A DNA stretch of 20,955 bases from contig JBDZVM010000057.1 in the NCBI GenBank assembly GCA_040255675.1, forward strand, positions 1 to 20,955. The letters run 5' to 3'. This document shows positions 7,886 through 14,003 of the stretch, piece after piece. This stretch comes from JBDZVM01 sp040255675. GTDB taxonomy: Bacteria > Actinomycetota > Actinomycetes > Acidothermales > Acidothermaceae. How positions within the stretch are numbered: position 1 is the stretch's first letter; the number at the start of each line of letters is the position of its first letter. The position numbers were made by a program, and so were the translations under genes. The notes below the pieces were generated by a model. The model was not told the DNA's origin and did not search any database. It saw only the letters and a program-made list of their open reading frames with translations.

Positions 7886-8559
7886 GGCTCGACCTTCGCA
7901 TTCCTAGCTCGGTCGGCACTCCTAGTTGTGCCGGCACCGCTAGGGCTGCCGACGCTGTTGGCGTCGTCAGCCCATGTCTTGTGCTCTTTCAAGGCCCACG
8001 ACTCGGGAACGTATCCGGTGCGCATCCCGGCCAGCGCGTGCGGATCGCGCATGGCCATATAGACGTGGCCGATGACCACAATGGTTACGGCATAGGCGAG
8101 CCAGTCGTGCACGAACGTCGCGCCCGTGCGCCAGTCGATCGGCCAATGGTTGGCGAAGCGCATCACCGATCCGGTCAGCAGCATCACCAAAATCGCCCCG
8201 AGTTGGAAGTTCGCGTTGAGTTTTTGTCCCGCGTTGAATTTGCCGACCGGGATGAATCCCGAACGCCGGTCGCGCGATCGCAGCCAGTGCCAGTCGGCGT
8301 CCGTGAATCGATTGAGCAGCCGGACGTCGTGGCGAAACATCTTGGAAACAAGGCCAATCACGATCGGCACGGGCAACGCCAGCCCGGCGACGACGTGAAC
8401 CCATTCGACGAGGGCTCGTCGTCCGATCGCTGTCGAAAGCGGGCCGATGTAGAGGATCGCCGCGGTGACGATGCACGTCGTGAGCAGGATCGCGATCGAC
8501 TTGTGCACCCAGCGTTCGGCTCGGGTGAACCGCAAGATGTCAGCTTGTCGGTTCATCAC
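7882..8559 (-). CDS. Membrane cytochrome b (b561/formate dehydrogenase gamma-like), partner of the molybdoenzyme
   Basis: A 225-residue integral membrane protein with about four hydrophobic helices (near residues 20-42, 52-72, 118-134 and 150-170). Histidines suited to heme b ligation fall in or next to these helices: His19 (RWVHKS), His55 (EWVHVVAG), His151 (FVHDWLAY) and His165 (VIGHVYMA). The C-terminal 40 residues are polar. It probably passes electrons between the membrane quinone pool and the exported molybdopterin subunit encoded just upstream. The gene overlaps that subunit's 3' end by 17-20 nt. Start may be GTG 8559 or ATG 8556, which are adjacent codons. Its stop overlaps the start of the DUF2071 gene. 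Confidence 0.87.
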   Translation of the reverse strand: MMNRQADILRFTRAERWVHKSIAILLTTCIVTAAILYIGPLSTAIGRRALVEWVHVVAGLALPVPIVIGLVSKMFRHDVRLLNRFTDADWHWLRSRDRRSGFIPVGKFNAGQKLNANFQLGAILVMLLTGSVMRFANHWPIDWRTGATFVHDWLAYAVTIVVIGHVYMAMRDPHALAGMRTGYVPESWALKEHKTWADDANSVGSPSGAGTTRSADRARNAKVEP

Positions 8560-9259
8560 TTCGGCCGTTCGACTTTCCCACCCAGGCGTCGACGTCGTAA
8601 CCGTTTTCTTCCCAGAAGCCGGGAACGACCCGGTCGGTTACTTCGATTCCCCCGAGCCACTTGCACGACTTGTAGCCGTACATGGGCGCGACGTAGAGCC
8701 GAACTGGTCCGCCATGCGCCCGAGTGACCGGCGCGCCGAGCATCCGCGTGGCAACCAGCACGTCGGGCCGGCGCGCCTGCTCGAGCGTGAGGCTTTCGGT
8801 GTAGGCGCCGTCGAACGAGGTGAACCGCAGCGCTTTCGCGGTATTTCGCACGCCGACGTGATTGAGGAGTTCGGGCAGCGCGACGCCTGCCCACGTCACG
8901 TCTGGCACTCTCCACCCCGTGACGCATTGGAAATCTTTCACCAGCGTTGTATGGGGTAGCGACGCGAGATGGGCGAGTGACAGTGTCGTCGGACGATCAA
9001 CGAGGCCACTGATCGTAAGCCGGTAGTCGGCGGCGTCGCGGTTTGGCTCATGACCGGTGATCGAGTAGAAGCGGAAAGTGTTTCCGGCGGGGATCAGGGA
9101 CGTGAGCCCGGTCGGATCGCGTTCGGTGACTGGTTTCAGCACCGCGGTTTCGGCGTCTTGTAGATGTTTGCCGAACGCGACGCCGACAGCCCCAAGGCCG
9201 AGCATGCCGAGCACTATTCGCCGACCGATCGGCCGACCGGGTTCAGGTGGCTCCACCAT
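8540..9259 (-). CDS. Tat-exported molybdopterin-dependent oxidoreductase (sulfite oxidase family)
   Basis: A 239-residue protein with the sulfite-oxidase-type Mo-pterin fold, related to MsrP/YedY. Residues 10-30 (IGRRIVLGMLGLGAVGVAFG) form a twin-arginine signal or anchor. Cys112 in DFQCVTGW is the expected molybdenum ligand. YGYKSCKWLGGIEV and GFWEENGYDVDAWVG are family motifs near the C-terminus. It lacks the C-terminal dimerisation domain of true sulfite oxidases. Substrate is unknown: sulfite, methionine sulfoxide or another S- or N-oxide are possible. It is the first gene of a three-gene operon with a cytochrome b and a DUF2071 protein; the MsrQ-type partner is absent and replaced by a b561-like protein. 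The ATG at 9259 has GGAGGGAGG about 9 nt upstream. Confidence 0.9.
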   Translation of the reverse strand: MVEPPEPGRPIGRRIVLGMLGLGAVGVAFGKHLQDAETAVLKPVTERDPTGLTSLIPAGNTFRFYSITGHEPNRDAADYRLTISGLVDRPTTLSLAHLASLPHTTLVKDFQCVTGWRVPDVTWAGVALPELLNHVGVRNTAKALRFTSFDGAYTESLTLEQARRPDVLVATRMLGAPVTRAHGGPVRLYVAPMYGYKSCKWLGGIEVTDRVVPGFWEENGYDVDAWVGKSNGRSDEPTS

Positions 9260-9357
9260 CGCGGCCGCCTCCCTCCACGGGCGATACGTTCCATCATGAC
9301 GCGGCGCGCGCCCGTGGCGTCGCCCGCGCTTCGGCGCGGCCGCCGTGAAACGCGAAA

Positions 9358-9388
9358 CGGGCGGCCGTACATGATGTACGGCCGCCCG
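9358..9388 (-). terminator. Near-perfect 31-bp palindromic terminator of the cold-shock gene
   Basis: Arms CGGGCGGCCGTACAT (9358-9372) and ATGTACGGCCGCCCG (9374-9388) are fully complementary around a single central base. The hairpin starts 16 nt past the csp stop on the minus strand, and the sequence just beyond it begins TTTCGCGTTTC, a weak T-rich tail. Because the stem is symmetrical it could also stop plus-strand transcription. Confidence 0.8.
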
Positions 9389-9404
9389 CGCGGGTCAGTT
9401 CAGA

Positions 9405-9605
9405 TCAAACGATCCGGACGTTCTCTGCCTGAGGTCCCTTCGGGCCTTGCGCGATTTCGAAGTCGACCTTCTGGTTCTCTTCCAGCGTGCGGTAACCGTC
9501 GGACTGGATCGCCGAGTAGTGGACGAAGACGTCAGCGCCGCCCTCGACGGCGATGAAGCCGAAACCCTTCTCAGCGTTGAACCACTTCACTACACCTTGC
9601 GTCAC
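9405..9605 (-). CDS. csp: Cold-shock domain protein
   Basis: A 66-residue single-domain nucleic-acid chaperone of the CspA family. RNP1 (KGFGFI, residues 13-18) and RNP2 (DVFVHY, residues 25-30) are intact, and the protein ends at the usual PQAENVRIV. I chose the GTG at 9605 because AAGGGAG lies 6 nt upstream and because the product then starts MTQGVVKWFN, the standard N-terminus. The frame stays open to 9929, but that extension has no family similarity and is better read as 5' untranslated region. The gene is monocistronic, with its own strong terminator. Confidence 0.95.
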   Translation of the reverse strand: MTQGVVKWFNAEKGFGFIAVEGGADVFVHYSAIQSDGYRTLEENQKVDFEIAQGPKGPQAENVRIV

Positions 9606-9941
9606 GTGCTCTCCCTTAGCAGGATTCGACATCCGCACCTCGCGGCTGCCGGGCCGGCGTGGTGGTCGCTCCTCGAAGCCGAAGAGGGCCCCCACGCTGA
9701 CGTTCCGCGGCGTGAGAACACGTACTTGGAACTGCGACCGCCGATCACCGTAGCAGGTCGAATCCACGTTGCACCATAAGTAGCGGGCATTGATATCCCG
9801 ACCTTGCCTAGGCGGTTCATCACTTTTGCTCGCGACGGTTCCGGCGCTATTTCGGAAGGCGCCAGCTGGGTGATTCTTGTTGAAATGCTGAAGCGCTTGA
9901 CGATCGATGTTTCGCAACGAATTTGACATGTCACGAAATGG
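9606..9941. other. Intergenic region upstream of csp
   Basis: This 336-bp gap separates csp from the end of the mannosyltransferase gene, both on the minus strand. It must hold the csp promoter and a 5' leader. I see no convincing -35/-10 pair, no strong hairpin and no credible ORF; the open frames here lack family features. Confidence 0.5.
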
Positions 9942-11537
9942 TTACGCGCTCGGTGTCGAGCTTGCTCGGGGCCTGACGCACAAGAGCGCGGCGATAACCG
10001 CAATACCGAACAGCAGCACCGGGGCAAAGCCAGACTTCCATACGTCGAGGGCACCGTGCAGCCAGCCGGGCAGCTTCACCGAACCGCCGGCCATACTGTC
10101 GGCGACTGAAGCGCGCCCGGGAAGATAGGCAACCGCGAGGATCGCCGTCCAGAAAACCAACAACCGATCGAACCCGGACGCCGGCAGCAGCGCGAGTAGC
10201 GCGAACGCGACGATCGCGTACCACGGCAAGACGTAGGGCGCCGTGAGCAACCAGGCCAGCACAAGGACGAGCCCGGCCCGGGCGGCGGCGACGCTCGTCT
10301 CGACGAAACCGGCGCGGACCGTTTCGGGTCGAGGCCCGGGCAAGCCGCGGTTCAACAGCAACGCCAAGACGACGAACGCGATCCACGCGCCCGTCTTTAT
10401 CAACGTGCGGGCCGAATCGTGCCCCAAAACGCTCTCAAGCGGATGAGTGACGAGTCGCCACGGGTCGGCGAATGAAACGAAATTGCTCGCCTGCCGTAAC
10501 TGGTCGAAGACGTGCGGTCCGGCGAGCAGATATGAGGGCACCAGGACAGCCGCCGCCCCCGCGGCAAGCGCTACGAGGTGCCGCCTCGAGTTCATGGTCG
10601 CGGCGACCCAGGCGAGGCCGAGCCCCACGAGACCAGCCGATGCCTTAAACCCTGCCGCGACGCCCGCCAAGGCGCCCGCGGCTAACGCACCCAGCGGAAC
10701 GCGATCCATCGCCCAACGAAATACGTACAGCGCGGCAACCACAAAGAGCGCGACGACGACGTCGAGATGTGCCCCGGCCACGCCCTCGAACAGCAGCAAC
10801 GGATTAGCGGAAAACAAAACGGCCGCTCTTCGTCGTCCGGCTTGACCACGTGCGAGCCGCTGCAAAAGCAAGCCCGTCGCGACGAAAGCCAGGGCGTTGA
10901 CAATGCCGAGCAGAAAAACCGCGTACGCCGGTGCGTGCTGGCTATTGCCCGCAATCGTGGCCGCGAGCCACTGCTCGCCCGTCGCGATCGGGCCGTACAC
11001 GCTCGGCGTCGCGCGCCACGGTTCTTCGGCGAGGCCTTGATACGGGCCGGTCAGCGCGTCGGGCGCGGTTACGTACGGATCGTGTCCGGTCGCGGCGAGG
11101 CGACCGTACGCGGCGTAACTGCCCGGGTCGGACGATCCGACCGGCGCCATAAGCCCGAGGCCGACCGCGACCAACATCGACGCGGCGAGCAGCCAGCGCA
11201 CCCGTAGCGCCCATCCGCGTTTCAAAGCGTCAAGACAGCCCAGGACGCCGTACGCTCCGGCAATCACAGTGATGACCAGTAACGCGGTGACAAGCACGGA
11301 CGGCGGGTGCGCGGCGGCTCCCAACGGCGGCGTGCCCGGCAGCGGCTCGACAGCGGCACTCGGGCCCAGCGCGGCTGTCGCGATCAGCGTCGCGGCGGAC
11401 GCGGCGAGCGCTACGAGTGCGGCTTTCGGCGGCCCGGCGGGTTTGAGGGCGCGAGTCGCGTAGCGCGCCACAGAGCGAGCGGCGTACCGGCCGGCCAGCC
11501 GCACGGTACCCGCAGCGATCCGGCTCGGGACCGTCAT
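9942..11537 (-). CDS. GT-C membrane mannosyltransferase (MptA/MptB, GT87-like)
   Basis: A 531-residue polytopic membrane protein with roughly a dozen hydrophobic segments. Its first large external loop contains SSDPGSYAAYGRLAATGHDPY (Asp137, His152-Asp153-Pro154) and then PSVYGPIATGEQWLAATIAG, the pattern of polyprenol-phosphomannose-dependent alpha-1,6-mannosyltransferases. The loop aspartate is the probable catalytic or metal residue. By analogy with MptA/MptB it would extend a mannan backbone of lipomannan or a related cell-envelope glycan outside the membrane; the sugar specificity is inferred. The ATG at 11537 overlaps the TGA of an upstream mini-ORF (ATGA), so translation is probably coupled to it. 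The N-terminal 35 residues are Arg/Ala-rich and likely cytoplasmic. Confidence 0.82.
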   Translation of the reverse strand: MTVPSRIAAGTVRLAGRYAARSVARYATRALKPAGPPKAALVALAASAATLIATAALGPSAAVEPLPGTPPLGAAAHPPSVLVTALLVITVIAGAYGVLGCLDALKRGWALRVRWLLAASMLVAVGLGLMAPVGSSDPGSYAAYGRLAATGHDPYVTAPDALTGPYQGLAEEPWRATPSVYGPIATGEQWLAATIAGNSQHAPAYAVFLLGIVNALAFVATGLLLQRLARGQAGRRRAAVLFSANPLLLFEGVAGAHLDVVVALFVVAALYVFRWAMDRVPLGALAAGALAGVAAGFKASAGLVGLGLAWVAATMNSRRHLVALAAGAAAVLVPSYLLAGPHVFDQLRQASNFVSFADPWRLVTHPLESVLGHDSARTLIKTGAWIAFVVLALLLNRGLPGPRPETVRAGFVETSVAAARAGLVLVLAWLLTAPYVLPWYAIVAFALLALLPASGFDRLLVFWTAILAVAYLPGRASVADSMAGGSVKLPGWLHGALDVWKSGFAPVLLFGIAVIAALLCVRPRASSTPSA

Positions 11538-11620
11538 CGACAGACCCGTGTCGTCATCGAGAGACTCCGTGTCGTCATCGACAGGCTCCGTGTCGTCATC
11601 GACAGGCTCCGTGTCGTCAT
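11534..11620 (-). CDS. Putative leader peptide uORF2, repeat-encoded (MTTRSLS)3-MTTRVCR
   Basis: A 28-codon ORF from ATG 11620 to TGA 11536-11534. It encodes three heptapeptides MTTRSLS and then MTTRVCR. Its stop overlaps the mannosyltransferase start (ATGA). Each repeat carries its own ATG preceded by GGAG seven bases upstream, so translation could begin at any of four sites and still end at the same stop. It could be a real leader that couples translation, or a by-product of the DNA repeat; only the sequence arrangement is shown here. Confidence 0.4.
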   Translation of the reverse strand: MTTRSLSMTTRSLSMTTRSLSMTTRVCR

Positions 11621-11633
11621 CGACAGGCTCGGC
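11538..11633. repeat. 21-bp tandem repeat at the mannosyltransferase start
   Basis: On the minus strand the unit begins ATGACGACACGGAGCCTGTC. ATG triplets fall at 11620, 11599, 11578 and 11557 (spacing 21, 21, 21) and then at 11537, the gene start, after only 20 bases. The single-base shortening of the gene-proximal unit moves the gene start out of the repeat frame and creates the ATGA junction. The two gene-proximal units have a few substitutions. Confidence 0.95.
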
Positions 11634-11655
11634 GCCGGCGTCGAGCGACCGTCAT
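11617..11655 (-). CDS. Putative leader peptide uORF1 (MTVARRRRRACR)
   Basis: A 12-residue arginine-rich ORF starting at ATG 11655, with AGGAGG 11 nt upstream, the best Shine-Dalgarno sequence in this leader region. Its TGA overlaps the first ATG of uORF2 (ATGA). Its first three codons are identical to those of the mannosyltransferase (ATG ACG GTC). Five consecutive arginine codons suggest a possible attenuating or stalling role, which is inference. Confidence 0.35.
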   Translation of the reverse strand: MTVARRRRRACR

Positions 11656-11721
11656 CGGCGATCACGCCTCCTGATGTCGGCGGGGCCGGGTGGCTGCTCT
11701 CACGACGATTGCCTACCACTG

Positions 11722-11809
11722 TGGCGGAGGATGCGGGATTTGAACCCGCGAGAGGTCTCCCTCTACACGCTTTCCAAGCGTGCGCACTCGGCCGCTATGC
11801 GAATCCTCC
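11722..11809 (-). tRNA. tRNA-Ser(GGA)
   Basis: Complete 88-nt gene including an encoded CCA. The acceptor arms GGAGGAT and ATCCTCC pair with discriminator G, as expected for serine tRNAs. The anticodon arm CACGC-TTGGAAA-GCGTG has anticodon GGA (reads UCC/UCU). There is a long variable arm (AGAGGGAGACCTCT region) and the T arm GCGGGTTCAAATCCCGC. It lies between the SRP RNA (opposite strand) and the mannosyltransferase leader (same strand, 66 bp downstream). Confidence 0.97.
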
Positions 11810-11929
11810 GCCGAGCAGGGTAACCGATGAAGCGATGTGGTCGTCCACAGCGCCTATGGCCCGAGGCGTCGGCGTCGCGTCGGCTGTGGGGGCTGTGGGC
11901 GGTGGGCGCGCGACGTCGTCCGGTCGCAT

Positions 11930-11935
11930 TAGACT
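11930..11935 (+). promoter_or_regulatory. -10 element of the SRP RNA promoter
   Basis: TAGACT lies 8 nt before the predicted 5' end of the SRP RNA, the right distance for a SigA -10 box. No clear -35 hexamer is visible 17 nt upstream, which is common in high-GC actinobacteria. Confidence 0.5.
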
Positions 11936-11943
11936 CGCGGGCA

Positions 11944-12031
11944 GACCCCTCGCGCGGCGTCCATCCCACGAACCCCCCCAGGGCCGGAAGGCAGCAAGGG
12001 TAAGCGGGCCCTGACGGGTGCGCGGGGGGTC
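11944..12031 (+). ncRNA. ffs: Signal recognition particle RNA, small bacterial (4.5S) type
   Basis: The conserved helix-8 core is present: GGGCCGGAAGGCAGCAAGG with the GGAA tetraloop, and AGCGGGCCC closing the stem. The ends pair as GACCCC...GCGC (from 11944) with GCGC...GGGGTC (to 12031), giving one long rod of about 88 nt with no Alu domain. This RNA binds Ffh and targets nascent membrane proteins. Its location directly before dnaX is conserved in actinobacteria. The exact ends are estimated from the terminal helix. Confidence 0.92.
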
Positions 12032-12083
12032 CTTTCAATCAGCCGCTGAATCAACCGCCCGGGAGCGGAGGGATCAAGCCCGC

Positions 12084-13997
12084 ATGAGTCTGGCGCTCTA
12101 CCGCAAGTACCGGCCGAGCACGTTCGCCGAGGTCATCGGGCAAGAGCACGTCACCGAGCCGTTGCGGCAGGCGCTGCGCAACAACCGGGTGCACCACGCC
12201 TACTTGTTTTCTGGCCCGCGCGGGTGCGGCAAGACGTCGTCCGCGCGAATCTTGGCTCGTTCGCTGAACTGCGAGCAGGGCCCGACACCTGAGCCCTGCG
12301 GAAAGTGCCAGTCGTGCCTTGATCTCGCGCCTACAGGTCCGGGCAGCATCGACGTTATCGAGATCGACGCCGCGTCGCACGGTGGTGTCGACGACGCTCG
12401 TGATCTGCGCGAGCGGTCTTTCTACGCGCCAGTGAGTTCGCGGTTCAAGATTTACATCATCGACGAAGCGCACATGGTCACCACCGCCGGTTTCAACGCG
12501 CTGTTGAAGCTCGTCGAAGAGCCGCCGCCGCACTTGAAATTCATCTTCGCGACCACCGAGCCGGAGAAGGTCATCGGCACGATCCGGTCGCGCACGCACC
12601 ACTACCCGTTCCGGCTGGTGCCGCCTGCGGCGCTTCGTGAAAACCTGGCGCGCATCTGCGAGGCGGAAGGCGTGGCTATCGAGCCGGCCGCGTTGGGCCT
12701 CGTCGTTCGAGCCGGTGCCGGCTCGGTTCGTGACTCGCAGTCGATCCTCGACCAGCTCGTCGCCGGCGTCGGTGCCGATGGCGTCACGTATAAATCAGCG
12801 GTCGCGCTCCTCGGCTACACCGACGCGAGCCTGCTCGACGACGTCGTCGACGCGTTCGCCGCGCACGACGGCGGTTCCGTGTTCGAGATGATCGACCGGG
12901 TCGTCGAAGCGGGGCACGATCCGCGCCGGTTCGCCGAAGACCTGCTCGAACGCTTCCGCGACCTGATCGTCCTTGACGCGGTTCCGGACGCCGAAGACAA
13001 GGGCCTGCTCGACGCGCCGGCCGACGTGCTCGAACGGATGCGCCGTCAGGCGGGTCAGCTCGGCCGCGCCGAGCTGACCCGCGCCGCCGACATCGTGAAC
13101 ACCGGCCTCACCGAGATGCGCGGAGCTACGTCTCCTCGGCTCCTCCTTGAATTGATCTGCGCTCGTGTCTTGTTGCCCGGTGCCAGCGACGACACCGCCA
13201 GCCTGATCGTCCGGCTCGAACGCCTCGAGCGCCGCCTTTCGTTGTCCGGCGAACCAGCGTCGGGCGCGGTCGCGCCGACGTCGTCGTCTCGCCGGGCGGC
13301 ACCGACCATGCCGCCGTCTCGCCCGGCCGCCCCGGCACCCCGGCAAACGCCCGCCGCTTCGCCACCACGTTCCGCCCCGGTTTCGCCAGCGCACCCAGCG
13401 GCCGCCGCGGCCGCGCCGGCGAATCCAGTTCGCGCGTCCCGCTCGCCGTCAGGGTCACCGTCCGAGTCGCCCAATCCCGCACGCGCGGGCGACGTCGACG
13501 CCGCCGGCTTGCGCCGCGTGTGGGACGACGTCCTCGAAGCGACCAAACGGCGTCGCCGGGCTACCCACGCGGTGCTCGTCTCGGGGCCCGCGCAGGTGGT
13601 CGACGTCCGGGGTGGCGTGCTCACGCTCGGATTCCCGACGGGGCCGCTCGAACGGCAATTCAATCTCGGCGGCAATAACGAAGAGGTACTGCGCGAAGCG
13701 TTGAAAGAAGTGCTCGGGGTCGATTGGCGTATCGAGACGGCACTCGGTGGCGCGGCGCCGGGCGACGCGGTGCCGGGTCACGCGCAGCCTGGTCACGCGG
13801 TGCTGGGTCACGCGCAGCCTGGCAACCCGGCCTCGAGCGCGCCCGGCGCGAGCGGCACATCGTCGTCCGTGACTGCGTTCGCCGCGGCCGCGGACGAACC
13901 TGACTTCGACGATGCCGATGCCGATGACGGCTCCGACCACCTCGCGCTGCTGCAACGCCATCTCGGCGCGACCGTCGTCGACGACGGCGAGGCGTAG
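12084..13997 (+). CDS. dnaX: DNA polymerase III subunits gamma/tau
   Basis: Clamp-loader ATPase of the replisome, 637 residues. The N-terminal AAA+ module has Walker A GPRGCGKT (44-51), a zinc module with Cys63, Cys72, Cys75 and Cys78 (CGKCQSC), Walker B DEAH (127-130) and sensor region ATTEPEKVIGTIRSRTHHYPF. A lid and oligomerisation region runs to about residue 380, then a Pro/Ala/Ser-rich linker (about 390-470), a conserved C-terminal domain (about 471-556) and an acidic tail. The ATG at 12084 was chosen because GGAGGG lies upstream and MSLALYRKYRP is the family N-terminus; the frame's extension to 12018 overlaps the SRP RNA. I see no A-rich slippery site, so only the full-length form is expected. 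A 15-bp tandem repeat lies near the 3' end. Confidence 0.97.
   Translation: MSLALYRKYRPSTFAEVIGQEHVTEPLRQALRNNRVHHAYLFSGPRGCGKTSSARILARSLNCEQGPTPEPCGKCQSCLDLAPTGPGSIDVIEIDAASHGGVDDARDLRERSFYAPVSSRFKIYIIDEAHMVTTAGFNALLKLVEEPPPHLKFIFATTEPEKVIGTIRSRTHHYPFRLVPPAALRENLARICEAEGVAIEPAALGLVVRAGAGSVRDSQSILDQLVAGVGADGVTYKSAVALLGYTDASLLDDVVDAFAAHDGGSVFEMIDRVVEAGHDPRRFAEDLLERFRDLIVLDAVPDAEDKGLLDAPADVLERMRRQAGQLGRAELTRAADIVNTGLTEMRGATSPRLLLELICARVLLPGASDDTASLIVRLERLERRLSLSGEPASGAVAPTSSSRRAAPTMPPSRPAAPAPRQTPAASPPRSAPVSPAHPAAAAAAPANPVRASRSPSGSPSESPNPARAGDVDAAGLRRVWDDVLEATKRRRRATHAVLVSGPAQVVDVRGGVLTLGFPTGPLERQFNLGGNNEEVLREALKEVLGVDWRIETALGGAAPGDAVPGHAQPGHAVLGHAQPGNPASSAPGASGTSSSVTAFAAAADEPDFDDADADDGSDHLALLQRHLGATVVDDGEA
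13761..13820 (+). repeat. 15-bp tandem repeat in the dnaX tail
   Basis: Four in-frame units encode GDAVP-GHAQP-GHAVL-GHAQP (residues 560-579), followed by a decayed GNP. The unit resembles GGTCACGCGCAGCCT. It lies between the conserved C-terminal domain and the acidic tail, where length change should be tolerated. Confidence 0.9.
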
Positions 13998-14003
13998 CGA
14001 AGG

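Noticed and set aside
9606..9929. Extension of the cold-shock frame to 174 residues
   Set aside because: The added 108 residues have no cold-shock similarity; AAGGGAG before GTG 9605 gives the usual 66-residue protein.
12018..12083. dnaX start at 12018
   Set aside because: That start lies inside the SRP RNA; the ATG at 12084 gives the conserved MSLALYRKYRP.
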